Positions 1 through 13,200 of a stretch of 64,000 bases of DNA are shown piece after piece (within the stretch, counting starts at the first letter, position 1; the number at the start of each line of letters is the position of its first letter). Source of the DNA: Phalacrocorax aristotelis (taxonomy: Eukaryota; Chordata; Aves; Suliformes; Phalacrocoracidae); the NCBI RefSeq assembly GCF_949628215.1, contig NC_134311.1:20274582-20338581 (forward strand), given 5' to 3'. The position numbers and the translations under genes were made by a program. Below the pieces are notes generated by a model. The model was not told where the DNA came from. It saw only the letters and a program-made list of their open reading frames with translations, and did no database searches.

Positions 1-3000
1 GAAGACACATGGCTTGGGCGTTGTTGTTTGGTAGCTGAAGGGCTTGAGTTGTCCCTGCCTTGCACGCTGGGTAGTTTTATAAAGTAGTGTGAAGTAAGTG
101 CTGCCATTCTGATTTGAAGGCCAGGTGGAGAATTGGGAATGGGTATTGCAATTACAGTACTGTCTGTATTATAATAGTCCCTAAGCAGTCACAGGCAGTC
201 ATAGTCCCTGCCTTGACTAAGTTCCTCAGTGATGGTAGCTAGAACTGTTGGTCTGGTGCATTCAAAGTCATAAATCTTTTCCCAGAAAGTTGTGAGATTG
301 GGTTTGAGAGTTAAATTTTAGAAAATTAATCTTGGGGTAATTTTATCTATTGACTTACTTATTTACTTTGAGCTTTACACTTTAAAGTTTATTTTAAGTT
401 ATAGGTTTGTAACAGGATGGATGTGACCATATCTGCATTTCATGCATGTGGTGTGAGATGCACAAAACCTTGAGGCTACAGGTTTGGAAACCAGTTTGGA
501 AAATAAACATTATCACAAAGTAGGCTGTGCTAGTGTAGACATACAGAAGTCCATTCATTTTTACAGGCTCTTAGTAACACACAGTGCAAAGCGTGAGCTC
601 TTGCTGCATGTTTTCCTTTTGATCACACTCTATTCTGCTCTCATTAATAGATATAAATACAAACACTACTTCCAGATAATGTCAGTGAAATGGCTTTAGT
701 TGATAAGAAACAGGCATGACAATCTAATTAGCTTGCCAGGCTTCTGAGGTTTTGGACATTTGAGTTTTAAAAATGCAGTTGCCTATTTAAATTGAATGCA
801 CAAATCACATCAAGATGGCTGTAAAAGGGAATCAAAGTGTATGCATTGACCTTATTGGACAAGTTCAGTGCGATAATTGCTGACAGTAACTTATCTGGCA
901 AAAGGTAAACAACCAGGAGAACCTGCTAAAAGTCAGATGTTCAAGATTTCTGACTAAGGTATTTTTGAGAGGCCTATTCCATTGGCATGCAAGAAACAGT
1001 GGTATAGATAAGTTATGGCAATGGGGTTAGTGTTTGGACAGTTTTTCTGGAGTCTATTATTGTATATTAGGGATGGTGTATCATACAGAGGGGTACATTG
1101 GTAGAACAGTACTGTAGTTAGTAAAAGATACATGAGGTGGAACATACTTAAAGACAATTACTACAGTTTCTGTAAGTGTGGACAGAAAGCACCTGATTAA
1201 GCTAGTTATTTGTACAAAAGAATTGTACAGCAAGAGTTTTTTTTAAAAAAAGCAAAGCAAAGGTCCTCATTGTGGGCAGTGGTGGAGTCAAACACGGCTA
1301 ATATGAGGTCTTGGCTCAGTAGAAATCTGTTTTGTATTTCTGGGTGGATTCTGCCTCTGTGTGATAACCACTGGTATGCTGTCTTTTCTTTGGTTTTCCC
1401 TCAACTAAGTACTTGTTAAAATAGAGTGGTAACCAGGGAACTCAACAGTGAAAATTCACTAGTACTAGTACTAGTACTGGCTGCTCCAAAAGCTAAGGTG
1501 CCCCATGTAGGCTCTGCAGCACTGGCCTTTTTACAGGGCGCTCAGGGAGTTGCAAAGGCACCACAGACTTTCTGCACTCAGGTGGACTGACTCTGCATTG
1601 CATAATCCGCCATCCCTTGACACCAAGAAATGACTGGGTGTCTGCAGAATGCTAAGGCCATTGCCAAACATAGCAAAGGATGAGTTCTGCAGGTGGCTAT
1701 TAGTTTATAGCACTTGACCCTTGGCTCTTTTTGTAGCCGTTGTTTCATAGCTATGACATGTTTTGGAGCATGAATTCTTATTGCTCCATCAAGTTATGAG
1801 CACTCTGAGGGGCTAATTGGAAGCTACTTCACTTACACAGTAATATGTGAAGTACTGAAATTATTTCCTTTTTTGAAAGTCGTATCTTTGCTGATTTCAG
1901 TACTTTGTGGGCCAAATTACTATACTGGGCTATTTTGCCTTACATGTTTGATGGCCTAGGAAAGGCAAGCTAAATACATCTGCGTGCAAAAAAATATGGT
2001 CAGAAACCCTGAGATATCCTTGTAGTTTAACAATTTGACCTACTCCATTTTTATTTCACTACGGGTACCTTCCTTAAAAGAGGGAAATTTCTGATTATTT
2101 TCTCATGCACATTAATTCAAGAAAGTTTTTCATTCAGTAATTCTGTCTTTTTACCAAGCAGGTCATAGTGGTAATGTAGCTATTGCTTCATTCTTGAAAA
2201 CAGAAGATGACTGTATGGGCAGATGTGCAGTGCTGCAGAGAGTCTGGAGGGTTGGTTGTCTCTTATTGTGTAAAATAGAGGATTTGTTCAGAATGCCAGA
2301 ACTTTATTTTCTGTCTGTGAATCTGTCCCCATTCTGCATTTCCTTCTTCAGAATACTGCAGATTCTTCCTAGTGCTTATGCTTGCATAAACAGCAAAAAG
2401 TCCCTTGAAGGAGCAAATATTGTACAAGACATGACCCAGGCTTCTCCCTTCCCCTGCCAGGCATTAGTCTGAAAAACTAAGTAGGGAAAGGAGTAAACTA
2501 CATCATTAAAAGTGGTAAGGTCAAACATGTAAATGGCTTGGTTGAGTTGCCTAAGCAAATGTGACTAATACCACTTGAGTCTTTCAGCAGCCTGTGAGGC
2601 ATCTGCAGAAGGCTAGCAGATTTAACCTGTAGGAGAGGCAACTGATGGCCAGGCAAGATGCCTTAGGATATCTCAAGTGTTTGTGCTGAAGCGGAGGAGA
2701 GTCCAGAGACTTATGTCAAAGAGGTGGTATGGAAAGTTGAGGGAGATTGTGGAGAAATTCTTTCTCTGAGATTGTGGAGAAGGCTTATAATGGAAAATCT
2801 CACCACACCTTAGTTTAGGACATTACATTTTCGTTTTAGCCAAACAAAAAGGCTTTGTGTTTGTACCACTGTAAGTAACAACAATGTGATGCTGTTGCTT
2901 GTGTCCAGAGGACATAGTATTTTCTTGTTAGGAGGCTTACAGGCTTCATTCTGTTTCATTATCTTCAGTGAACATGTCCAGACCCGAATATGCATCATCA

Positions 3001-4163
3001 GTGATGTTGCTTTGTTGTTTTACTTAATATCTGTTTCTGGAGGAGGTAGCGGTTTTGTAAGAAATGACTGAAATTGCTAGTTAGATAGAGTATGTGTGAA
3101 CTGAAGAAAAAATATGGATTAATATTAATAGCACAGCATGGAAGCTAAATGATAGCACCAGTAGGAACAAACCTATCTTGATGATTAATATATTACTACA
3201 TACCAAGCTGAACAGAACAGTTGTTTTTCTGTTCATAATACTGAGCTGTATACATCTGTAGAGCATAATCTTACCACACCACTTTGACATTAAACCAGTA
3301 TGAAACATTTAGATTCCCTTGGTCCTGACTGCTCCTAAAACATGAATACACAAATTTGTTTCTTTGAAGTCTATTATACGAGGGCTCAAAAAGAAGGAAA
3401 AGTGCATGTTCCTTCTGCTTCTTCAGGTTCCTTTTCATAGCTCAGGCGGGGACTTAACCGCCAATAGTGCGAAAAGTGCAGGATCAAAGTTGAAAGAGTA
3501 TTAGGTACAAAATTCGAAACTAGGCAGATAACTTTCAAATATTGGCCAAATGTTTCTGACTCATTGAAACTGATACTTAGCTGTCTCTGTCAGAGTATAG
3601 CTCTTTATTGTCGCTCTCTATTTACATAACTGGTTTTCTAATCCATGGATTTACAGTTATTATTTTCTTAGTCATAACTTGGGGTATGTTAGCATTGTGT
3701 TGCACTGTGTTGCTACATCAATTCGAAATGGTTTCTTAGAACAAACATATTCAACTTGCTTTACTATCTGATCTAATGATTGTTTTAGAGGGCATAGTTA
3801 TGACACTGGAGATTCCCAAGGTTTTTCATACCCTCACACTTTTTTTTTCATTGGTGACTGAGCAGGGAATTCCCTTCTGGTGGCAATGTCATAGTATCCC
3901 TGTGAGAAAAACAGCTTTGAACTCCTCTGTTTCATGTGGAAGATTAATGAATGTCCCCATGTTAAACTTCCTTGTGATGTGGTATAACTAGAAATAAGGA
4001 TAAGACAGAAGTGTGATCTTTATGCACCCTTAGAAAGTAGACCAGATATCTTGTGTATCATTTTCTCTCTCATGCTGCACTGTGTTCAGTAGGTCATTAT
4101 TCTGAATAGGTGTGCAAGCATATATGTTACAGGACTGTTCTGTTTGTGTTTTTTTTTTTTCAG
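1..4163. other. Non-coding sequence upstream of exon 1
   Basis: No convincing exon is visible; open frames here are short and lack splice context. It holds a small tandem ACTAGT repeat (about 1458-1478), several T-rich tracts, and a motif around 3375-3395 that resembles a mariner-type inverted-terminal end. It is probably an intron or 5' flank of the Arg/Ser-rich gene. Confidence 0.5.
1458..1478. repeat. (ACTAGT)n tandem palindromic hexamer
   Basis: Three to four ACTAGT units lie in tandem. Each unit is its own reverse complement, so the tract is a 20-base perfect palindrome. Confidence 0.75.
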
Positions 4164-4245
4164 GATCTAAGAACATGAGCCAGATTACAACAAATGGGGA
4201 AAATGAAGGAACTACCAAAATTATTGCACCTTCCCCTGTGAAAAG
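4164..4245 (+). CDS. Coding exon 1 of the Arg/Ser-rich gene (probable start codon at 4175)
   Basis: A run of T ending in CAG (4151-4163) is a strong acceptor, and AAAAG/GTACGTAG is the donor. The ATG at 4175 has A at -3 (AAC before it) and starts [12 protein letters not shown]. The 11 exon bases before it are in frame and open (Ser-Lys-Asn precede the Met), so this could be an internal exon of a longer transcript or the first coding exon after an upstream 5' UTR exon. The exon ends with AG, the first two bases of a codon finished by exon 2. Confidence 0.75.
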
Positions 4246-7200
4246 GTACGTAGACCAGCAGTTCCCTTCCAGCTTTTAAGAGATTGCATTTTGCATTAGA
4301 TAAACACATTTAGTAACCATTAGTAACAGTTTATCCTGCTCTTAAGTTTAGGATCGTCTGATCTTCTGTTGACAAAGGTCAGAGAGTGTTGCCCAGTAAT
4401 TCATTTTAACACACCGTGATCTTCTGAGGAACATGGAACGGGGTCCCAGGTGACACAGAGTTTGGAAACACACAAATCGTGACAAGTTAGTGGGAAGGCA
4501 AACAGTCTTAGTTTTAAATATGAAAAAAAAAAAACAGATAATGACCCAAGGGGTCACGATAGTCCTGTGAAGTCCTATGTGTCCGTGGGAGTGGTGGGCT
4601 GGCTGGCAGGGCCCTCAGGGCGTGGGTCTCCTGCCTCTGCACAGGACAAGGTCTGCTTGGGGTGTGTAGGCCCGGAAGAACTGGGCATGGCCTGTCTTCC
4701 AGCAGGGCTGTTGATCTTGCACTCCGTTACCTGTTACACTGGTAAACCTAGAACAAAACTCATGAGTGTGTGTGCCTGATCCTTAGGAGCAGTAAATTGC
4801 CAGGCCTCCTCTGGACTTGCGTGGTCTGCTCTGTTTAATTGTCAGTGCTGAAGTGTACATTTCCAGCTATTAGGCATATTTGAGAGAAAGAGGTGAGGCT
4901 CAGGTTCAGAAAAGGATTTATATCCACACCCTTAATTTTAGGTGGAATTTGGGTGCCTGAATCAAAAAAGAGTGATCTGGCAACACAATGAGTCAAAAAC
5001 TCGGCACCTAACTTCTTTGCGTAGTTGCCTGAATGTCTGTCTCTGCATGCCCAGCAACTCTGACAGGTTTTATTGAGCTGAGCGCCTATGGCCTTCTATC
5101 TCCATTGAAGCTGTGGGCTTTGCATACTGGGTATCTAGACTGACTTCTGAAGAAGGGTCTGAAAGATTTACTGCAAATACTTGGTGGATACTGTTTCCTA
5201 TTACTTAGTATTTAGAACAGTTGCCTCCCCCCCCCCCAAAAAAAAAAAAAAAAGCTGAGTTTAATTGCTTCCTCAGTTTGAAGGAATTGATTCAAATGTT
5301 CTAGCCCTCATAAAATAACACTAATAATGGGTTAAAAGAAAGTTTATAATTTTGCCACTCGGTCATGCTGAAGCTAGGCCATTGAGCAGAAAACAATACA
5401 AAGGTATATAAATACCTGCAGGGAGGTGCAAAGAGGATGGAGCCAGGCTTTTTTCAGTGGTTCCCAGTGACAGGACCAGAAGCAACAGGCACAGACTGAA
5501 ACACAGGAGGTTCCCTCTGGACATCAGGAAACACTTTTTCACTGTGACGGTGACTGAGCAGTAGCACAGGCTGCCCAGGGAAGTGGTGGAGTCTCCCTCC
5601 TTGTAGATGCTCAAGAGCTGTCTGGGTACGGTCCTGGGCAGCCGGCAATAGATGGCCTTGCTGGAGCAGGGGGTTGGGCCAGGTGACCTCCAGAGATCCC
5701 TGCCAGCCTCAACCGTTCTGTCATTCTGTGATTGGCTAGGTTAGAGAAGGGTACAAAGCAAGAAGTACCCTTATTCCATAGTGAGATTATGACTGTATTG
5801 GTAAGAGATAGGAACCCTTCATTACAGTTTGTGCTCCAAATGCTGTATATAAATTTTTAGCAATGAACTGTTAAAAAGAAATGGATAGGTAGGTTGTAGA
5901 GCAAGAACCAAAATAAGGGGCTCTCAACATGGCAGCTTTAACGTTCTGAGCTTAGTTTCTTACCTTGACAGTTTAAAAGCAGTTCACAGGCAGATTCTCA
6001 CTGAGTCATGGTTTCAAACAGTGTTAGTCACTTACAGCAAAAAAGTGTTGGAAGTTGTTTTTCTTCCATGCTCTCTATTTAGAAAATGATTTGTTTTTCT
6101 CTCCCTGCCTGCACATGTAAAACACCTTACAGGTCTGTCAGGCTTAGTATGCGTGACAGGCAGCACACATACTTTGTGAAGCATTTACAGTTTGGTAGTT
6201 TACTCGATCCTATGTAATTCTGGCATTAATTGTCAGTCATGCTTGCAAAGCATCTTTCAGCAGCTCTTACAAGCTGAGTTTTCGAAGTTTAACATGTCAT
6301 TCACTGTAGAGATACAGTTGGTCATTTCTGCATAAGTGTTATAAATTCAAGGTAAACCATAAAAAACCCCAACATCACTAACCTCACATGAAATTCAGAT
6401 CATAACCTTTTCAAACACTTTGAACAAACTCAGACCCTTTTGCAACTGCATTCCTGGAGATAATACCAGTATCTGAAGAGCTGCCATGCTGTAGCTCTCT
6501 AGCTGTAAAGTGTGTGGCTGCTCTGAAAGAATGACGACTTAGGAATCTGATGCAGTGAACTCTCCTCCCAGGATAATTTCTCTCTCTGTCTTCTAAGATT
6601 TGAGAACATTGTATGTATGTCTTTAAGTCCAACTTCAATCTAAGTATTGTTCAGTAGTTTATGCTGTGCAAAAACAATTGCTTTTTGCAATACAGGACTG
6701 AAACATATTTACCTGAGTTACTTGCTTAGTCTGTAGTAAGAACGTATTTTTAGGCCTGGGAATAGGTTGTATGCACATATGAGTCAATAATTAATGGGTG
6801 CGGTATTAAGAAAATTATTTACCTGATAAAGTGTAATTTAATTTCTTTTCCTGCTGACTTACTGTAGCTTTGGATTTTGTTCACTATGTGAGAATTAAAT
6901 TATTAACTCAGTGACCTGCAGTAAGCGCAGGCTGAGGCTAAAAGTGGATTAGTGAGTTAAGTAGCCACGATTCCTTCACAAAGCCAAGTCTGTCACCTCC
7001 TGCTCTGGGCAAAGAACTCTGGCTTATGTCCTCCTCTCTGTAAGCATCTGTAAAGCTTTTTTTTTTTGCCGCTTAAGTAGGGCTTTGGAAAGATATGTGG
7101 TATTAATGCTAGTAGTGGGTTGCTGTCAGTTGTACTTCTCGAAGAACTTAATGGAAACCCATGTGGCTATCAAGTCCTGTATCAGGTGAACAGCCTGCTC

Positions 7201-10200
7201 ATGTAGAAAGCAAGGTCTAGGGATGATAATGCAGGAAAAGCATAACCAGCTGCTGGCAAGAAGGTGGGTGCAAAAGCATGCTTTAGCTGGAAGCCACCTT
7301 GCAACACTTGTAGTGGAATGAGCAGGCTATCTAGGAGCATTAATGGGTTGGAAGGTGTAAAACCTGACACTGTGAGAATGGTAGAAATAGGAAGAATTAC
7401 AGCATCCTGCTGTTTTTCTCCCATCTCCTGCAGGTGTGGTGGGAGTCTGGTTACAAACACTGATACATCTCTTAAGCCAGGTGACTATCTTGACTGTCCT
7501 GGTACTTTACCTTACAGCAGTCAGTGAAGACAGCTCTTTCACATTGTCAGATCTATGCTCAGTGTCTAGCAAAAACAAAACATAAGGAGTTACTGGGGAA
7601 GAAATGAGAAGAGTATGCTACTCTGAACCTGTGGTCTGTCATGTTTTGAATAGTTATCTTCCCTGCCTTTGTTGCTCACATCTTAAAGAAGGTACTGTAG
7701 ACCTGGAAAAATGGTAGAAAAATTTGATAGGATAATCAGAGATATGTGGTGACTCCTATACTGGGAGAGATTAAATAGTCTGTGATTCTTTCATTTGGAA
7801 AAGAGATGAGACAGTTGTTAAAAATGTATAAGAAAATAATGGGGTGGAGTTTGTGATTACGGAACCATCATTTATAGGGCTTTTTTTCCTTTCTACAAGC
7901 ACAGAACTAGTGAAGAAGACAGGATGGAAACTCTGAACCAGGTGGAAGTTTTGAGACAAAATGAAATAACTGTATGTGCCATAGTTAAATACTGGAGCAT
8001 ACTGCTACCAGGAACTATATATGCCAAAAATTAAAAAAAGATAAGTAAATCCATGGAAGAAAGTTCCATCAAGAGCTGTGTAGAATAAGAAACAGATAAA
8101 ACCTCTGGTTCAATAATCTGTTAACTGAATATTGTGGAAGACTATGAGAATATATTTTATATGTGCCCTATTGTTAGACATTTTGCCTAAGCATCTGTTC
8201 TCATTTACTCTGAGACAAGATTGACCTTTTTTCTGACTCAGTGCAGCCATAATTATGAGCTTGTAGAGCTGATTTTCAAGTCTTGGATTTTTTTTGTTCC
8301 AGTCTCTGTTTCTAGGAGAGATTCTTCAACATAGCAGCTGTTTGCCCTCTTTCACATAGCAGGCAAATAGCTATATGCCTGGTGGGTCGCTGTAGTGACT
8401 ATATGCCTTTAAGATTAGTTTTTAAGAGGTCAGGGGGAGAGAACATGTGATCTGTATACTATGGGTTTAAAAAAATATATATATATCTGTACTTTTATTT
8501 AGCTTTAAAAAGATGAAAAATGAAAACAGTCCAGAAACCCAAAGAAGTAAAACAAGCGCACCGTGGGAGGAAAATGGCCCACAGAGGTAAGGCGAGGCAT
8601 GATGTCCTAGGTATTGTGCAATGATAAATATCATGCCATGGCAGTAGGTTGAAGGATATTGATGTAATATATTAATGTATTAACAGGGTCACAATAAATC
8701 TGTATTGCATATAAGAAGATAGGTCCTATCATGGATAAATAATCTGTGAAGAATCAGGAAAGTGGGTGTAGGAGGAACTGGTCAGTGGATGAGAGTCATC
8801 TGTCGCTTTCCACAGAGATCTGTTTATAGACCTCTGCTACTAAGGATATTTGTCAAAGACCTAGAAAAGGGCTTGATAAGGTTTGGTAATGGGACAGAAT
8901 TCTTCAGGATAGTGAGAGTGAAAGTTGTCTGTTAAGAGTGGCAGAAAGACCCCTAAAGTATGAGTGATGAGTCACTAGATGGTGAATGATGTTGAGTCAT
9001 TAAGTATAGAGAAGCACATGGGGCAAAAAAATAACCCTAGATTTCTGACTAAGATGAGGTCCTGTAGAGTTATGATGGATAACTTTGTGAAAAGATCAAC
9101 TATGCAGCAGTCAGAAAAACAATTACGAATTATTAGGAAAGCAAGAGAACAGTATTATGCCATGACATAAATTTGTGAATCACATGAATTGAGTGTAGTT
9201 CTGATGTCCTTTTCTCAGGAAGAGGAAAAGTCTTTGAGAGGGGCAGCAAGGGTAATCAAACGTGTGGCTGGCTGTGCAGGAAATCTGTACAAGGAGCATA
9301 AGCCAGGCAGGACTCTTTCTTTAGTCTGGAAAAGAGATAATTTCAGAGGATGTGGTCTAGAAAATAATAAGTAGTACAGAGAAAGGAGAAGGAGATCAGG
9401 ATTCTATTTTTCCAGCATAAGAACTTGGGATCTTCAGATGAAGCTATTGGAGGTGGTTTAAAAGTGTTGAGAAAGGCAGCGAGTAGTGACTCACCATGAG
9501 TAGGAGACCCGTGGTCCTCCTTTAGAAGGGTTGCTGGAAGTTAGTGGATTCCTGGGAGAAGCTGGGTGAGTCACAGAAGAGAGCTCCTCAAGGAATTCTG
9601 AAGACAGAGGTATAGCAGCTGGCACAGTAAGTCCCCTGGACTCAGAATACTGTGAGGCTGAGAGAGTACTTGGATGCTGTCATACGTATTCAACTTCTTG
9701 CTTCCTCTAAGTGGTTGCTTACAGCCACTGATGGAAACAGGCCGTGAACTAGATGGCACATTAAGTGTAATCCAGTATGGTCCTGCTTTTCTGTGATGAT
9801 TCAGATCTATTCATGGTGTGCCTTTTGGGGCACCACGATGATTTACCCCGTGTGCTCCTCTGTAAACATAAGTTTTCAGAGTAAGGACAAGGCAATGTAC
9901 AAATATTCTTTTGCTATGACAGATGTTTATTTGTGAGTTTTAATGAAGTAGTGTCAGTTCTGGTGTTAAAATTGCTGTCAGAGTAGTAGGAAGTTTGATC
10001 TCCCAGGAGCCAAAGAATGGCAGGATTGAGTTTTTGCAGGTCTGTCTGTTCTGAAGGACTATGCAGTTTTAGACACATGAGCAGACTGTATGCTGCACAG
10101 AGGCTTTCACAGTTTCTAACAGTAATTCTCATTGAGATGAACTGTGGCAGCTTTTCAACAGTGCAGAGCAGTGCTGTAATCAGCAGTCTGTAGAAGCAAG

Positions 10201-13200
10201 TGAACAAGAAAGTATCCAGTTTGAAGGCCAAGGGTTTTAGGAAAGCAAAAGGAAATACCTTAAGTGCCAGTTGGTGAGAATATCATGATTACCACAAGCT
10301 GTGAAACGGGCTAATGTTAGATGAAGGTGTGTGTTTGAGTTTAACATCCATCCTCAAAAAAGTCATGGGGCATCAGTAGACCACCTTAGAGCGATATGTA
10401 CTCCATCGCAGGCTCTGTTACACTGTTGGAATAGGTCCTTACACTTCTGTAGGAAGGTATCACAGGATAATCTATACAGGCATCTGATAGTTTACATTGA
10501 ATTTGGGTAATAACCCAACTCATTGGGCCCCACCCAGGCTTAAGTGCATAACCTGAAGTTTGAAACACCGGCAGACCGTCGGCAGAGGGTTGTGTGGATG
10601 AACTGCAGGGAGCTGGAACTAATTGTTTCACTGTCCCAAGCAGTAGCTCTGTGATGAAGACACATATCAAGACAGAAACACTGTTTTTATACCTATATCC
10701 ACAGAAAAGATAAAGAATAGAGGTGCATTTGAATGCCTAGCTCTGGGTTGGATAACTCATACTAAAGCAGAGAAATTTTATTATTCTAAAAGAATATGTA
10801 TTTAGGTGGTTCTACCTTTTGTAAGCTTACTGCTGTTGGCTTGGCAATGCTAAGACGTCTCCTACATTTTCAAGGTTCAGTGTAAAAAATTTATTGCTGG
10901 CAAGCAATACCATCTGTGTTTACATAGCACACACACACACACGTACAGCTGAATACATATGTAAGTGTATATGTGAGCCTTCTCGTTTTTGTAGGCTGAA
11001 TCTCAGTTAGCTGGCCTAATTTTCCTGGAAGTGTTTAAGCTGACTGTTTGCTCTTCCTTTTTAACCCTAGTGGGCTATATAATTCTCCCAGTGACCGCAA
11101 TAAATCACCGAAGTTTCCTTACTCTCGGCGACGGAACCCATCAGGTGGCAGCGAGAATGAATCTGGGCAGCCATTCCGGAGGAGGTAAGAGCCCTGGGGT
11201 TAATTGCTGTTAGCTTCTCACAGTAGAAAGCTTGAGGCCCTGCATGCTCTCTGTGTTCAGTAAAGGCTCTCAGAGACACAGCTGGGCTCTGGGAAAAGGA
11301 GTACTCTAGGGACCAGTTGTTAGTAAAAAAACCCCACCAAAACAAAACAAACAAAAAAACCTGAGCAAGAATACCCGATCTGCTTTTGGAAAGGAAGCTT
11401 TGGTCAGGTTTTTCCTTGTGTGCTGTTCTGGGTGCTAGGAAAATGATGCTAAATATATGAGAAATTGCATTATTGGCATGTGCAAGGTCTTTTCAGTTGC
11501 GGCAGCTGTTTTTCCCTTGTGAAGGAAAAGATTGATGCATGTTGCTTGCTTGACAATGAGCTTCTAATACAGAGCGGTATTTTAAGTACATTGCTTTTCT
11601 TCAAGTGCAACAAAGATTAAACGGATGAGCCATAAAGCTGTCTTCAACAGTCCCATGTGTGAATTACTTTACATTAGAGAGGATGCCAGCAAAAATAAAA
11701 CTATGAGATTCTTAATGTGTTTTTAATGGGTGTGTGCTGAATTGAGTAACTTAGAGAAGTAAAATTAAATGTACGGAGATTCTGTGCTGTGTGTCCTGGA
11801 GTATGTCCAAAATGCAAATTACAGGGACAGCTCTCAAGTGATACAGTTTTGAGAGACAATATGTCACCTGGGATGATTTGTCCCGCTGAGAAGCTGCTTT
11901 CATCACTAAGGTACCTTTAGCGATGTGATGTGCTGTGAAGTGTAGACAAGCATAGCCACTGTGCCATATTCATAGCAGCCTTCTAGGGCTACCTTACAAG
12001 CCAGCACTTTGGAGTTACATCTCCTTCTGACATCTCTGAAGTGTTTGGCTTTCAAAGCCAGTGTTTGCAAAGGAATCTCTGACGATGCAGCTATCTCTAT
12101 GAGGAAGTGTAGTTTGATGTGGAGCTTTTGTATTTGTCAGGTTTGTGAGCTGCTCCAGACCTTTTATCTGTTATTAGCTGTCTAGAACAGGAGTGACAGA
12201 ACTCACCCATGGTGCATACTTAGTGACCTCGTGCCTGAATTAAAGTAAATCAGCATAGCTCTCTCTGAGTGAATAGAGTTATCTTGATTTACGTGTTGGA
12301 TAGAGCCTTTGTAAGTGTTAATAGCAACGTGTTTCCTGAATGGGTTTTCTGACTCATAGCTAGCTTAGTTGTCAGGACGACTTACTGGGCTCTGTAAAAT
12401 TAAAGGAGTAGAGATGTGTACCAAGAAAAGAACAGTTTTTGTGCACTATGCAGTATGAAATTTTTTGAGGTGCAAAGTGTTTATCATCTGAGATTTGCAT
12501 TTAGCTGATTTACTCCATGGACAGGTGGTCATGCCAATAGCAAGTTTTCCCTTGGGCCACCACACCAACAAAATGTTTTTAAAAGTCTTATCTCATGTAT
12601 GAGACTGTGAAGACTGACAATAGTAGGTAGATTGTAACCTAATTATATCTTCCTGAATCTTGGTTTTGTTCATGCACTTCCCTTTTTCAGCTGTTGAATA
12701 ACAATAGCCATGTTGTTTATGCACTCTTTATGGGAATTAAGAGGAAAACATCAGGCTTTGCTATGCTGAAAACAGTAGGAAGCTCTAAAGGCTAGCATAC
12801 CGTGCTGAACCTTGCAAGTCAGGGACTTGCAATGAGAGCTTGAATGGGATCATGCCTTTGCAACTTATTGTAGAGATGTCCTTTTGTATTGTAGAGGAAA
12901 ATTTGAAACAAGCACGTGCTCTTTTTTCTCTGCCTTAAATTATATTGAAAAAAACCCTCTGGAAAGTTATTTTGTTTTGTGTTTGTTTTTCTTTTAAAGA
13001 TGGGAGTTTTTGTGTATTTGTGTTAAGTGACCCAATGGTATTTCATTAAAACTTCCTTAATGTCACAGGAAAAATCAAAACAGTGGCGAAGATTCAGATT
13101 TAAAGCAAAGGAGAAGGTAAATATATAATCTATAGCCACCATGAAATGATAGCAGAAGTGCTGATCATATTTTTATTTCCCTGCATCCCCTCCCTTCCTT

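Noticed and set aside
5363..5648. Overlapping minus frames identical in peptide to frames at 19513-19899
   Set aside because: They are antisense or shifted readings of two near-identical CR1 copies, not a duplicated gene.
10386..10670. 94-codon minus frame in intron 2
   Set aside because: No recognised motif, acceptor or donor; length is within chance expectation.
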